In this document: one piece after another, positions 27,770-36,660 of the stretch | How positions within the stretch are numbered: position 1 is the stretch's first letter | How the letters are laid out: the number at the start of each line of letters is the position of its first letter | NCBI GenBank assembly: GCA_017886575.1 | Contig: JAGHJP010000003.1 | Span: 16,271-80,270, forward strand | From: Clostridia bacterium | Lineage (GTDB): Bacteria > Bacillota > Clostridia > Christensenellales > Borkfalkiaceae | DNA length: 64,000 nucleotides | Direction: 5' to 3' | Made by a program: the position numbers and the translations under genes | The notes under the pieces: generated by a model | The model's input: the letters and a program-made list of their open reading frames with translations, nothing else | What the model was told of the DNA's origin: nothing | Database searches by the model: none

Positions 27770-29140
27770 ATGAACAAAAAAATTTTGCCCGTTGTCGGCG
27801 TTGCGGCGGCGCTCGTCGCCCTGGCGCTCTCCGTCGCGGCGCTCGTCATCGCTTCTCTCGGCGGCAACAACGGCAGGGACGGTGAGGACTTCAACCTGTA
27901 CGCCGTCTATCAGGAACTCGTGACGGAAGGGGAGTTTTCAGGCACCTATGCGGAGTTCATCGCCCAGTATTTAAGCCCCGAATACACCTATGAAGAGGGC
28001 AGCGAACTCGGCACGTCCGTCAACGCCTCGCTCGCGAGCGTGGTCAGCATCGACGTGGAGTGCGAATACACCGCGGGCGGGCGGTTCCCCGGCATCGGCG
28101 GCGCTTCTACCTTCATCTCCTACGGGAGCGGCGTCATCTACTCGCTGGATAAAGAGGCGGGCGACGCCTACATCGTCACCAACTGCCACGTCGTCTACAT
28201 GAACGATACCGTGACCGAGGAAAACGTGACGTATACCCGTTCGGGCGAACCGTCTTACTATGCTTATCTCTACGGTTTGGAGGGTATCTACTACGACCAG
28301 TACGGTGAGTTGCAGCGCAGTACAACGTACCGTATAGAATGCTCTCTTGTAGGATACGTCATGAGCCAGGACGTCGCCGTCCTGAAAGTGGAGGACAGCG
28401 ACGTGCTCAAAGACAGTCTGGCGCAGGCGGTCACCGTCGGCGATTCGGACGATCTTGCGGTGGGGGACGAGATTTACCTCATCGGCAACGCGCTCGGCGA
28501 GGGCATCTCCGTCACGACGGGTGTCGTGTCTGTGGAGGACGAGATCATTCCCATTTCCGACGCTGCAGGCGATGAAACGCTCCGGCTGCACTCCATCCGC
28601 ACGGACTCCGCCGCCAGTCCCGGCAATTCGGGCGGGGGCATGTTCGATAAATCGGGCAAACTCGTCGGCATCCTCTATGCGGGCAGCAGCGACGAGGATG
28701 CGCAGAACATCAACAGCGTCCTGCCCGTCAACCGCGTCGCGGGCATAGCCGATTCCATCATCGATGCTGGGGCAGACTCTTCTTCCGCCGTCACCGCGGT
28801 GGATAAGGCGACGATGGGCGTCACCGTGTACAGCGCCGCCTCCCGACAGGTATACGACGACGAAAACAATAAATTTTATTCCGTCGACGACGTGACGGTG
28901 GAATCCGTTTCCGCGCCCGCGTCGGGCGCGTTGCAGGCGGGCGACGTCATCCGTTCGGTCACCCTGGGCGAAGGGGCGGACGCCTACACGCTGGAAGTCA
29001 GGCACGATTGGCAGATCGGCGACTTTCTCTGGCGGGTGCGCCTCGGCGACACGCTGCACGTGACGGTCGAACGCGGCGGCGAAACGGTCGCCGTGCAGGT
29101 TCTCTTTGACGATGCGCGCTATTTCACGGCAACGGATTGA
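27770..29140 (+). CDS. Membrane-anchored trypsin-like protease with PDZ domain (HtrA/DegP type)
   Basis: A 456-aa protein. Residues 8-30 are a signal anchor, so the protease faces outside. The catalytic triad is visible: His140 in VTNCHVV, Asp201 in SQDVAVLKV and Ser287 in SPGNSGGGMFD. A C-terminal PDZ domain covers about 370-450. HtrA proteins remove damaged envelope proteins. The start has CAGGAGGT. Confidence 0.9.
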   Translation: MNKKILPVVGVAAALVALALSVAALVIASLGGNNGRDGEDFNLYAVYQELVTEGEFSGTYAEFIAQYLSPEYTYEEGSELGTSVNASLASVVSIDVECEYTAGGRFPGIGGASTFISYGSGVIYSLDKEAGDAYIVTNCHVVYMNDTVTEENVTYTRSGEPSYYAYLYGLEGIYYDQYGELQRSTTYRIECSLVGYVMSQDVAVLKVEDSDVLKDSLAQAVTVGDSDDLAVGDEIYLIGNALGEGISVTTGVVSVEDEIIPISDAAGDETLRLHSIRTDSAASPGNSGGGMFDKSGKLVGILYAGSSDEDAQNINSVLPVNRVAGIADSIIDAGADSSSAVTAVDKATMGVTVYSAASRQVYDDENNKFYSVDDVTVESVSAPASGALQAGDVIRSVTLGEGADAYTLEVRHDWQIGDFLWRVRLGDTLHVTVERGGETVAVQVLFDDARYFTATD

Positions 29141-29205
29141 GCGGGCGGATAAAGCCGTGCGGAGGCACGGGAAAAGAATATAAGTTTTGTCCCGGACAGG
29201 GGACG

Positions 29206-29240
29206 GGCGCGCCGCCGGAGGCTTCCGGCGGCGCGCCTTT
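29206..29240 (+). terminator. Intrinsic terminator of the HtrA-like gene
   Basis: A 14-bp perfect stem GGCGCGCCGCCGGA and its complement with a 4-nt loop, then TTTT. Confidence 0.8.
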
Positions 29241-29300
29241 TCCCTTTCTCTCCATTTTCTCCCTTTTTTGCGCGCGGGGCGGAAAAATCTGCCAACGCAG

Positions 29301-29329
29301 TTGACTTTCGGCGGCGTTTTCGTTATAAT
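29301..29329 (+). promoter_or_regulatory. Promoter of the MBL-fold gene
   Basis: TTGACT, 17 nt, TATAAT. Confidence 0.7.
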
Positions 29330-29410
29330 ATATTCTATGATCGGGCGGCGGACGGGCTCCGTCGCAAAAACAAAAACGGGCGTCGTGCGACGCGCAAGGA
29401 GGAAACCGCG

Positions 29411-30247
29411 GTGAAAGTTACGGTGTTGTCCGCCATGGCGGCGGCAAAGGGCATGAAAAAGGGCGAGGGGCAGAGCTTTCTCATCCGGTCGGGGGACAGG
29501 TCTCTCCTCTACGGCTTCGGCGCGGACGAAACGGCTATGGAAAACATGGCGCGCCTGCGCATTTCCCCCGACGTGGTCGACACGGGTTTTCTCGCAAGCG
29601 GCCTGCCTGCCGACGCGGGCGGGCTCATCCCCTTCATGCGCGAAAACCGCCGCGCCGACATCTATGCTCGCGTGAATGCCTTCGATCCGCGCTATAAGAA
29701 GGGGCTCTTCGGGCTCAAAGACATCTCGCCCGACAAGCGGCTGCGCTCCTTCCGCCGCATTCTCCGCTGCAAGAATTACTTTGCCGAAAAGGACGGCTCC
29801 TTCGTCACCTTTTCCCTGTCGGCGGAGGACGGAGCGCCTTCCCCCGCCGAGCGGACGTATTACCGCCGCGACGAAGAGGGCAGGGCGGTCCGCGATGATT
29901 TCACGCACGAAATGTATCTTTTGGTGCGCGGGGCGGACAAGCGCTGGACGCTCTTCTGCGGCGACGCGCACGCGGGGCTCGCTTCCGTCGTGCGGAACGC
30001 GTCGGCGCTCATCGGGCGCAGCCTCGGCGGCACGCTCGACGCGGTCGTGGGCGGCATGTACATGCCGGACGGCAGGGACATGCCCGCGTATAACGGGTAC
30101 ATCGACGAAGCGGCGGACGCCCTTGTCGGCAGCGGCGCGCGCTTCTATGCGGGCAACGAAACGGGCGTGTATGCCCGCACCCGCCTGTCCATCGCGCTCG
30201 GCGAAAAATTCGGCGCCTTTGCCGCGGGCGAAACGCTGGAATTATAA
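29411..30247 (+). CDS. Degenerate metallo-beta-lactamase-fold protein
   Basis: A 278-aa protein from a GTG start with AAGGAGG. It follows the dihydropterin-type MBL subfamily: SFLIRSGDRSLLYGFGAD, CGDAHAGLASVV (in place of the usual C-S-H-A-G) and VVGGMYMPDG. The metal-binding H-x-H-x-D-H loop is replaced by FLASGLPADAGG, so the first zinc site is gone. It is probably a non-catalytic binding protein, or an enzyme with another mechanism. Confidence 0.7.
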   Translation: MKVTVLSAMAAAKGMKKGEGQSFLIRSGDRSLLYGFGADETAMENMARLRISPDVVDTGFLASGLPADAGGLIPFMRENRRADIYARVNAFDPRYKKGLFGLKDISPDKRLRSFRRILRCKNYFAEKDGSFVTFSLSAEDGAPSPAERTYYRRDEEGRAVRDDFTHEMYLLVRGADKRWTLFCGDAHAGLASVVRNASALIGRSLGGTLDAVVGGMYMPDGRDMPAYNGYIDEAADALVGSGARFYAGNETGVYARTRLSIALGEKFGAFAAGETLEL

Positions 30248-30324
30248 CGCCGGCGTGGGCATGCCCGAAAATAAAGGGCAAAAGCCTGCCGAAAAAAATA
30301 AAACGGCGATCAAACGGAAACCCG

Positions 30325-30357
30325 CCGCCGCGCACTCTGGCGCGGCGGTATTTTTTT
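30325..30357 (+). terminator. Intrinsic terminator of the MBL-fold gene
   Basis: A 9-bp stem CCGCCGCGC/GCGCGGCGG followed by TA and seven T. It lies only 19 bp before the next start codon. Confidence 0.85.
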
Positions 30358-30375
30358 GCGTCGAAGGGGCATACT

Positions 30376-31155
30376 GTGGATACCATGCCCACAGCCATTA
30401 CCCATCAGCTCCTCGCGGAAGAGGTGTATGAAAGCCTGCCCGCCGCGGCGCGGGCGGAAATCTTTTCGCCGCCTCTCTACTATTTCGGCGCGCAGGGGCC
30501 GGATGTCTGCTTTGCCTACAATCCCGCCGCGCCCGCCGACGAAAATTTCGGCCGCCTGCTGCATACAAGGGCGCCGCTCCTCTTCTTCCGTCTCCTTGCC
30601 GCCGCGGCAAAGGGGAACGGCGTGGTGCGTTCCTATGCCCTCGGCTATATCACCCACTATGCCGCCGACACCGCCTTTCATCCCTATGTGTACGCCGTCA
30701 TGCGGGCGTTTCAAAGGGAGGGGCGGTATTTTCATCACGCTGTCGAGCACGCCGTGGACGGGGTGCTGCTCAAAGAACTCCGCGGCGAAGGGCTGTTTTC
30801 CTACCGCCTGCCCCGTCCGCGGGAGATCCCCGCGGAGATATATGCGGTCTACGCCCGCTACGCGTGCGCGTGCGGGAGAGAGGCATTGAACGAGGCAACT
30901 TTCCGTCGGGCGGTGCGCCGCTACTATGCGGCAAACGCTCTCCGCACGCCCTTCTACCGCGCGGTCTATGCCCGCCGGGCGGCAAGGCTCTTTTCGGAAG
31001 CCAAACAAAGCAGCCTGCGCCTCATCGGCATATTTCTGGAAGAGGAGGGAGAAGGGTTGCGGGCGGAAGATTTCGGCAGGCATTTCCTGACGGGCGAAGT
31101 CGCCGAAGGGAAAAACGCGGGGCCGGGCGGGGAAAAAATCGGCCGAAAAAAATAA
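30376..31155 (+). CDS. Zinc-dependent phospholipase C family protein
   Basis: A 259-aa protein. Conserved His/Asp residues of the Zn_dep_PLPC family appear in ITHQLLAEEV, GAQGPDVCFAY, YALGYITHYAADTAFHPY and HHAVEHAVDGVLL. No signal peptide is present. The GTG at 30376 has GAAGGGG at good spacing; the ATG at 30385 is an alternative. Related clostridial proteins are annotated as phospholipases, with activity mostly untested. Confidence 0.8.
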   Translation: MDTMPTAITHQLLAEEVYESLPAAARAEIFSPPLYYFGAQGPDVCFAYNPAAPADENFGRLLHTRAPLLFFRLLAAAAKGNGVVRSYALGYITHYAADTAFHPYVYAVMRAFQREGRYFHHAVEHAVDGVLLKELRGEGLFSYRLPRPREIPAEIYAVYARYACACGREALNEATFRRAVRRYYAANALRTPFYRAVYARRAARLFSEAKQSSLRLIGIFLEEEGEGLRAEDFGRHFLTGEVAEGKNAGPGGEKIGRKK

Positions 31156-31182
31156 AAAAGCGGAAAAAACGGAAAAAAACGG

Positions 31183-31211
31183 TTGACAAGCCCCTTTTTA
31201 TGTGGTAAACT
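31183..31211 (+). promoter_or_regulatory. Promoter of the rpmG-secE-nusG operon
   Basis: TTGACA, 17 nt, TAAACT. Confidence 0.75.
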
Positions 31212-31263
31212 CTATTTACGCACCTGGAAAGGGGTGTAATTTTTTTGTACGGAGTTTTCGACA

Positions 31264-31428
31264 ATGGCTACAAAGACGACGAGGACCAAGATCACGTTCG
31301 AATGCACGGAGTGCAAGAACCGGAATTACAATTCCTTCAAAAACAAGAAGAACGATCCCGACAGGCTGACCTTCAACAAGTACTGCCCGTTCTGCAAAAA
31401 GCACACCGCGCACAAAGAAACCAAGTAA
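31264..31428 (+). CDS. rpmG: Ribosomal protein bL33
   Basis: A 54-aa large-subunit protein. It is the zinc-binding form, with CTEC and CPFC pairs, and reads [17 protein letters not shown] at the N-terminus. It sits directly upstream of secE-nusG, the usual order in Bacillota. GGAG precedes the ATG. Confidence 0.93.
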   Translation: MATKTTRTKITFECTECKNRNYNSFKNKKNDPDRLTFNKYCPFCKKHTAHKETK

Positions 31429-31483
31429 GTATATTCAAGGAACGAACCGCCCTTTGTAAGGGGGAGGAGCGATAGGAGTCGAC

Positions 31484-31705
31484 ATGGCAAAGACAAAGTC
31501 CGATAAACCCAATATTTTCGTAAGATTCGGCAGAAAGGTCAAGGAGATCTTTTCCGAACTGAAAAAGGTCACCTGGCCTTCCTTCGGCAAGGTGGTCAAG
31601 ACCACGGGCGTGGTCCTGTTGCTGGTGCTTGCGTTTGCGGTCGTGTTCACGGCCATCAACACGGGGCTCGCCGCGCTCTTGCAGCTGCTTACGAGCCTGA
31701 GCTGA
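31484..31705 (+). CDS. secE: Preprotein translocase subunit SecE
   Basis: A 73-aa single-pass subunit of the Sec channel. The conserved amphipathic segment EIFSELKKVTWPSFGKV precedes the C-terminal membrane helix. It lies in the rpmG-secE-nusG operon. Confidence 0.95.
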   Translation: MAKTKSDKPNIFVRFGRKVKEIFSELKKVTWPSFGKVVKTTGVVLLLVLAFAVVFTAINTGLAALLQLLTSLS

Positions 31706-31727
31706 GGAGTAGAAGAGAAGGGCAACT

Positions 31728-32324
31728 ATGGAAAATGTAGCGACCGAAAAGCTGGAATGGTATATTCTGCATACCTATTCGGAATATGAGGCGATGGTCA
31801 AGGACAGCCTGGAAAGGCTCGTCGAGAACAACAATCTCAAGGACCAGGTGACCGACATCAAGATCCCGATGGAAGAGGTGATGGAGGAGCGGAACGGCAA
31901 GAAGAAGATCGTCAGCCGCAAACTCGTCCCCTGCTATGTGTTCATCAAGATGATCTATTCCAATCAGCTTTGGTACATGATCACCCAGACGCGCGGCGTG
32001 ACGGGCTTCGTCGGCCCCCAGGGGCGTCCCATTCCCATGAAGGCGGACGAGATCCGCAGGATGCGCCTCGAAGAGTTCGTGTCCGACGCCGATTTCAAGC
32101 CGGGCGACACCGTCAGCATCGACGCCGGTCCCCTCGAAGGCTTCACGGGCAAGATCGTCGAAACGAACGACGCCACGCAGAAGGCGCGCGTGAACATCGA
32201 GATGTTCGGCAGGAGCACGGACGTCGAAGTGGAATACATGCAGATGAAGAAAGTCGACGTCGTCCTGCCCGCCGAGGAGCCCGATCCCGCGGAAACGCCG
32301 TCCGAACCGTCCGCAAACGAGTGA
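31728..32324 (+). CDS. nusG: Transcription termination/antitermination protein NusG
   Basis: A 198-aa elongation factor. The NGN domain (WYILHTYSEYEAMVKDSLE, CYVFIKMIY, RGVTGFVGP) is followed by a KOW domain (FKPGDTVSIDAGPLEGFTGKI). It has a short acidic/proline C-terminal tail. Confidence 0.96.
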   Translation: MENVATEKLEWYILHTYSEYEAMVKDSLERLVENNNLKDQVTDIKIPMEEVMEERNGKKKIVSRKLVPCYVFIKMIYSNQLWYMITQTRGVTGFVGPQGRPIPMKADEIRRMRLEEFVSDADFKPGDTVSIDAGPLEGFTGKIVETNDATQKARVNIEMFGRSTDVEVEYMQMKKVDVVLPAEEPDPAETPSEPSANE

Positions 32325-32442
32325 CCCGTCACGGGCACGAATCAACATCGTCAATCGCGCGGCGCCGCCGCGTCGATCGGTGGGAGAGGGAACAAATTCA
32401 GTTTTTCCGTTTCCTTGTTAAAACCACTTTTTGGAGGATATT

Positions 32443-32868
32443 ATGGCAAAGAAGATCACCGCTGTAGTCAAATTGCAGCTTCCTGCCGGCAAAGCCACGC
32501 CGGCGCCCCCCGTCGGTTCCACGCTGGGCCCTTACGGCATCAACCTGCCCGGGTTCACCAAGGAATTCAACGCCAAGACGGCGAACCAGCCCGGACTCAT
32601 CATCCCCGTGGTCGTCACCATCTATCAGGATCGTTCCTTCACGTTCATCCTGAAAACGCCGCCCGCCCCCGTGCTCATCAAGAAGGCGCTCGGGCTGGAA
32701 ACGGCAAGCGCCAAGCCCAACTCTCAGAAAGTCGGGCAGCTCACCAAGGCGCAGGTGGAAGAGATCGCCAGGACCAAGATGCCCGACCTGAACTGCACTT
32801 CCCTCGAAGCAGCCATGAGCATGATCAAGGGCACGGCGCGCAGCATGGGCGTCACGGTGGAAGAATAA
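32443..32868 (+). CDS. rplK: Ribosomal protein uL11
   Basis: A 141-aa protein of standard length with [20 protein letters not shown]. The start at 32443 follows GGAGGATATT. It is part of the GTPase-associated centre. Confidence 0.96.
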   Translation: MAKKITAVVKLQLPAGKATPAPPVGSTLGPYGINLPGFTKEFNAKTANQPGLIIPVVVTIYQDRSFTFILKTPPAPVLIKKALGLETASAKPNSQKVGQLTKAQVEEIARTKMPDLNCTSLEAAMSMIKGTARSMGVTVEE

Positions 32869-32925
32869 TAAGGAGCGCGTGGGAGAGAGTTATTCTCGCA
32901 GGTACCACGAGGAGGTTTTTTCATA

Positions 32926-33606
32926 ATGGGTAAGAAATATTTAGACAGCGTAAAGAGCTTTGACCGCAGCAAACAGTACGAGCTTGCAGAGGCGGTCGGC
33001 ATCGTATTGAACACTGCCAAGGCAAAGTTCGACGAGACCGTCGAACTGCACATCCGTTTGGGCGTCGATCCCCGTCAGGCAGACCAGCAGGTCCGCGGCG
33101 TGCTCGTCCTGCCCAACGGCACGGGCAAGGACAAGAAGGTCCTCGTCATCGCCAAGGGCGACAAGGCGGACGCCGCGCAGGCGGCGGGCGCCGATTACGT
33201 CGGCGCGGAAGAGATGATCGCGCGCATCCAGAATGATAACTGGTTCGACTTCGACGTCATCATCACCACGCCCGACATGATGGGCATGGTCGGCCGCATC
33301 GGTAAGATCCTCGGCCCCAAGGGCCTGATGCCCAACCCTAAGAGCGGCACGGTCACCATGGACGTCGCCAAAGCCATCAAGGAAGTCAAAGCCGGTAAAG
33401 TCGAGTACAGGCTCGACAAGACTGCCATCATCCACTGCCCCATCGGCAAGAAGAGTTTCGGCGTCGAAAAGCTGAGCGAGAATTTCACCGCGCTCATGGA
33501 AGCGGTCGTCAAGGCCAAACCTGCCGCGGCGAAAGGGCAGTACATCAAGAGCGTCACCGTGGCAAGCACCATGGGGCCCGGCGTCAAGGTGGCATACAGG
33601 GCGTAA
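32926..33606 (+). CDS. rplA: Ribosomal protein uL1
   Basis: A 226-aa L1-stalk protein, with [20 protein letters not shown] and [25 protein letters not shown] site precedes it. It follows rplK and ends the first part of the ribosomal cluster. Confidence 0.96.
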   Translation: MGKKYLDSVKSFDRSKQYELAEAVGIVLNTAKAKFDETVELHIRLGVDPRQADQQVRGVLVLPNGTGKDKKVLVIAKGDKADAAQAAGADYVGAEEMIARIQNDNWFDFDVIITTPDMMGMVGRIGKILGPKGLMPNPKSGTVTMDVAKAIKEVKAGKVEYRLDKTAIIHCPIGKKSFGVEKLSENFTALMEAVVKAKPAAAKGQYIKSVTVASTMGPGVKVAYRA

Positions 33607-33660
33607 CCGTCCGAAAAACGGCTCTGTCAAAAATTTTTTCCGCCCCGGCGGGAAAAACGG

Positions 33661-33689
33661 TTGACAGAAAAGTTCAAAAACAATATAAT
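33661..33689 (+). promoter_or_regulatory. Promoter of rplJ-rplL
   Basis: TTGACA, 17 nt, TATAAT. Confidence 0.8.
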
Positions 33690-33699
33690 AACAGAGAAA

Positions 33700-33826
33700 G
33701 CGAACGAATACCGTAGAAAGCAAGTGCCCGACGGGGCTTGAAGGCTTTGCCGCTTGCCGAGGGAAAGAGAATTTTTTGAAGACGATTTCAAAGGATCCCT
33801 GCGCCCTCGGCGCAGGGTTTTTTGCG
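33700..33826 (+). promoter_or_regulatory. L10 leader with intrinsic terminator
   Basis: The untranslated leader of rplJ carries CCGTAGAAAGCAAGTG, paired at a distance with CGCTTGCCGAGG, matching the Bacillota L10 leader. This is the RNA bound by the L10-L12 complex for autoregulation. A strong terminator (CCCTGCGCC/GGCGCAGGG, 33797-33817, then six T) lies between it and the rplJ ribosome site, so control by premature termination is likely. Confidence 0.75.
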
Positions 33827-33871
33827 GGTATTCGGTCCCAAACGTCGGGCGCAAGCCCTGAGGAGGTAATA

Positions 33872-34372
33872 ATGTCAGCGAATTTAGAGGCAAAAAAGCA
33901 GGTCGTCGAAGAGATCAAATCGAAAATTCAGGCGAGCAAGGCCGTCGTTCTGGCGAACTATGACCGCCTGACCGTTTCGGAGGTCACCGCGCTGCGCAAC
34001 AAGTTCAAGGAAGCGAATTGCGAATACAAGGTCTACAAGAACACTTTGGTGCGCAAGGCATTCAACGAACTCGGCGTCGCCGATTTCGACAAAGATCTGA
34101 ACGGCACGACCGCCACCGTCTTTTGCACGGAAGAAACCGCTGGTCTGAAAATCATTTCCGACGCGGTAAAGGCAGACAAGACGATGGAGGACAAACTGGT
34201 CGTCAAGTGCGCGTATGTGGACAACGCGTATGTGGACAAGGCAGGCGCCGCCGCCCTCGCCGCGATCCCCGCAAGAGAGGTATTGCTCGCGAGAATGGTC
34301 GGATCTCTGCAGTCGTCCATTTCCAAGTTGGTCTATGTGTTGGACGCCATCGCAAAGAAGCAGGAAGCTTGA
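33872..34372 (+). CDS. rplJ: Ribosomal protein uL10
   Basis: A 166-aa stalk base protein, with KSKIQASKAVVLANYDRLTV and YKVYKNTLVRKAF. The start at 33872 has GAGGAGGT; a longer frame upstream runs through the leader terminator and is rejected. Confidence 0.95.
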   Translation: MSANLEAKKQVVEEIKSKIQASKAVVLANYDRLTVSEVTALRNKFKEANCEYKVYKNTLVRKAFNELGVADFDKDLNGTTATVFCTEETAGLKIISDAVKADKTMEDKLVVKCAYVDNAYVDKAGAAALAAIPAREVLLARMVGSLQSSISKLVYVLDAIAKKQEA

Positions 34373-34413
34373 TCAAAAATTTTATTTAAGAATTTATGGA
34401 GGATTAAAAAATC

Positions 34414-34782
34414 ATGGATATTCAGAAATTTATCGAAGAAGTTAAGGGCATGACCGTTCTCGAGCTCAACGAGTTCGTCAAGGCGCTCGAAGAAGAATTC
34501 GGCGTTTCCGCCGCCGCTCCCGTCGCCGTCGCGGGCGCCGCTGCCGGCGCCGCCGCTCCCGCGGAAGAAGAGAAGACCGAGTTCAATCTGGTCCTGAAGG
34601 ATTTCGGCGCGAACAAGATCGCCGTCATCAAGGTCGTCCGCGAGCTGACCGGTCTGGGTCTTGCCGACGCCAAGAAGATGGTCGAAGGTCTGGGCACCAT
34701 CAAAGAGAATATGCCCAAAGCCGATGCCGAAGCCGCCGTTGCCAAGCTCAAGGAAGCGGGCGCGGTTGCGGAAATGCAGTAA
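34414..34782 (+). CDS. rplL: Ribosomal protein bL12 (L7/L12)
   Basis: A 122-aa stalk protein: N-terminal dimer domain, Ala/Gly/Pro hinge, and C-terminal domain [21 protein letters not shown]. It ends the operon; a strong terminator follows and no rpoB is found. Confidence 0.96.
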   Translation: MDIQKFIEEVKGMTVLELNEFVKALEEEFGVSAAAPVAVAGAAAGAAAPAEEEKTEFNLVLKDFGANKIAVIKVVRELTGLGLADAKKMVEGLGTIKENMPKADAEAAVAKLKEAGAVAEMQ

Positions 34783-34802
34783 CCTGCCGACAGTTAAAAA
34801 GG

Positions 34803-34852
34803 GCCCCCGCCGTCTTGCACTTCTTTGCAGCCGGCGGGGGCTTTGTTTTTTT
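34803..34852 (+). terminator. Intrinsic terminator of rplJ-rplL
   Basis: GCCCCCGCCG and CGGCGGGGGC arms, then a T-rich run. Confidence 0.85.
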
Positions 34853-34920
34853 CGCGGTTGCGGCCGCCCTCCCTTCGGCGGGGTACGGGGTCGGCGCCCC
34901 TTAACGGTTGTACTCTATAA

Positions 34921-35260
34921 GCAAGCCGACAGGCTTGCGCAACACGGGATTTTCAAGGGTGAGCTACTCGAAAAACGATCGATGATCGTTTTTCGACAGC
35001 GCAAGACAAATCGCATATGCAGCGCGATTTGTTGGCCGAGGGCGAAATTCCATTCGCCCGAGAAGTGACCCTTGAACGGGTGGAGGGCAGAGCCCTCCGA
35101 AAGAAATGATCTTTCAAACGCGGAGCGATGCTCCGCGTCATATCGCCGCGGGCGATAAGACCGCAAGGCGCAGCCTTGCGCATAATGTTCACGGTTATAA
35201 GGGGCTCTGCCCCTTTGACCTCGCCAAAGGGACATCGTCCCTTTGGAAACCCGAGTTGCC
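34921..35260 (+). repeat. Composite hairpin-chain element, copy B, with an insertion in H1
   Basis: H8-like GCAAGCC/GGCTTGC at 34921-34938, then the H1 arms TTCAAGGGT (34952-34960) and ACCCTTGAA (35068-35076) separated by 107 nt. The insert holds its own hairpins, including a 13-bp one at 34968-34996. Then H2 35082-35098 (GGAGGGC/GCCCTCC), H3 35119-35137 (CGCGGAGC/GCTCCGCG), H4 35142-35156, H5 35163-35179, H6 35199-35215 and H7 35224-35246. Same order as copy A. Confidence 0.8.
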
Positions 35261-35682
35261 GCCCGCACGGGCGTTCGGTTCGGACATGGTCGTCTTTGCC
35301 GTCGTCGCGCTTTTTGCGGCATGGGTGGGTGTTTTCAGACGCAGGCAGGTAATTGTTTGCGGGCATGGGTGCCTTGTATGCCCTTTAATGCGGGCATGGG
35401 TAGGGACGCAGAGAATTTGTTCGCGGCGCGGACGGGGCGGCGGGCGGGGAGAAAAATCCGGTTTTCCCCGCGACATTACGAAAAGTTTACTTTTTTTCGA
35501 TATAATGATGGCGATACAGCAATATATATAATTCGGCGCGGTGCGGCATGCCGGCGGTGCGCTTTCTGCGGGAAACGAAGGGAAAAAAGGGAAGGAAAAA
35601 CAATATTTCCCCGCAGCGGCAGCCTTCGGCGGGATTGCCGTCTTTTCCCCGTCCGAAAAGTGAGGGAAATATGCGACAAAAC
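35261..35682. other. Non-coding stretch after copy B
   Basis: Contains two GCGGGCATG half-palindromes near 35362 and 35393, a GGCATGCC at 35545 and an AT-rich patch around 35490-35530. I see no supported gene. Confidence 0.45.
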
Positions 35683-35711
35683 TTGACAAAACCGGGGCGT
35701 TCCTGTATAAT
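35683..35711 (+). promoter_or_regulatory. Promoter of the CmpB-like membrane protein
   Basis: TTGACA, 17 nt, TATAAT; GAGGAGA precedes the ATG at 35732. Confidence 0.8.
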
Positions 35712-35731
35712 GGACACAGTATGAGGAGAAT

Positions 35732-36637
35732 ATGCGAAAGAAAATCGTTGTAAGAGAGAGAAAAAAAGAGAACTGTCAGCCGCAAAGCGCGGCGCAGGAG
35801 CGGGAACGCGCGGCGGAGGAAGCCGTTTGTTCCGCGGCGGAATCGCAGGAAACGGCCTTGGCGGCCCTCGGGACGGCCGGGGAAGCCGCTCCGGCATCCG
35901 CCCTGCCGTCGGCCGCCCCTTGCGAAGTCGCCGTGAGCGCGGCCTCTGCGGGTACGGCTGCCGCCGGCGTCGCAGCGGCAACAACGGCGCCGGCCGCCGA
36001 CGAAGACAATACAGACGCCCGTCCCAAGATGTTCGGTGTCGAGGTCGCCTATCTGTTCTTTTTGGGCATGCTTACCTCCATGGTCGGCTGGATCGCGGAA
36101 AACCTGGCGCGGCTGGTGACGCAGGGAATCCTCGATTCGCGCTATCATCTGCTGCCCTTCATCCCGGTCTACGGCATGGTGGTGTTTGCCGTGCATCTGG
36201 TGTTCGGCGACCCGGACGATCTCTGCTTTTTCGGTAAAAAACTTTTCAAAGAATCGACCAAAAAGACCAAGATCCTTTCCAACCTTACCTGCCTTCTGAT
36301 GATGTATGCCGCCGTGTTCTTCGGCGAACTCATCGTGGGCAACGCCTGGGAGCTGATCTCGGGCGTGCAGCTTTGGGATTACAGTTCCATGCCGTTGAGC
36401 GTCACGCAGTACGCGGGGCTCATCCCCACGATCGGCTATGGTACGGGCGCTTTTCTGCTTTTCCGCTTCGTCCTGCGTCCGCTCATCGAGCTCATGCAGC
36501 GCAAGGCGAATTATAAACTGGTCGTGCTCTTCAACTGCATCTTCGGATGCCTGATGTTTGCGGACGACATCGCCATGTTCCTGCAGGTCGCCATCCTCGG
36601 CGAAGCGCCCGTCTATTGGCAGATCGTGCTTTGGTGA
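35732..36637 (+). CDS. Putative membrane protein of the CmpB/ABC-transporter type IV family
   Basis: A 301-aa protein. The first 100 residues are basic then Ala/Glu-rich and disordered. Five or so membrane helices follow. Family-like marks are GWIAENLARLVTQGILDSRYH, LLPFIPVYGMVVF and GNAWELISGVQLWDYSSMP. The family (PF06541-like) is annotated as a permease but no ATPase gene is nearby, and transport is unproven. Confidence 0.65.
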   Translation: MRKKIVVRERKKENCQPQSAAQERERAAEEAVCSAAESQETALAALGTAGEAAPASALPSAAPCEVAVSAASAGTAAAGVAAATTAPAADEDNTDARPKMFGVEVAYLFFLGMLTSMVGWIAENLARLVTQGILDSRYHLLPFIPVYGMVVFAVHLVFGDPDDLCFFGKKLFKESTKKTKILSNLTCLLMMYAAVFFGELIVGNAWELISGVQLWDYSSMPLSVTQYAGLIPTIGYGTGAFLLFRFVLRPLIELMQRKANYKLVVLFNCIFGCLMFADDIAMFLQVAILGEAPVYWQIVLW

Positions 36638-36660
36638 CGGCAAAAGGGCGGTGAAAAAAT

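Noticed and set aside
33776..33871. Extended N-terminus of rplJ
   Set aside because: It would be translated through the leader terminator, and the ATG at 33872 has the proper ribosome site.
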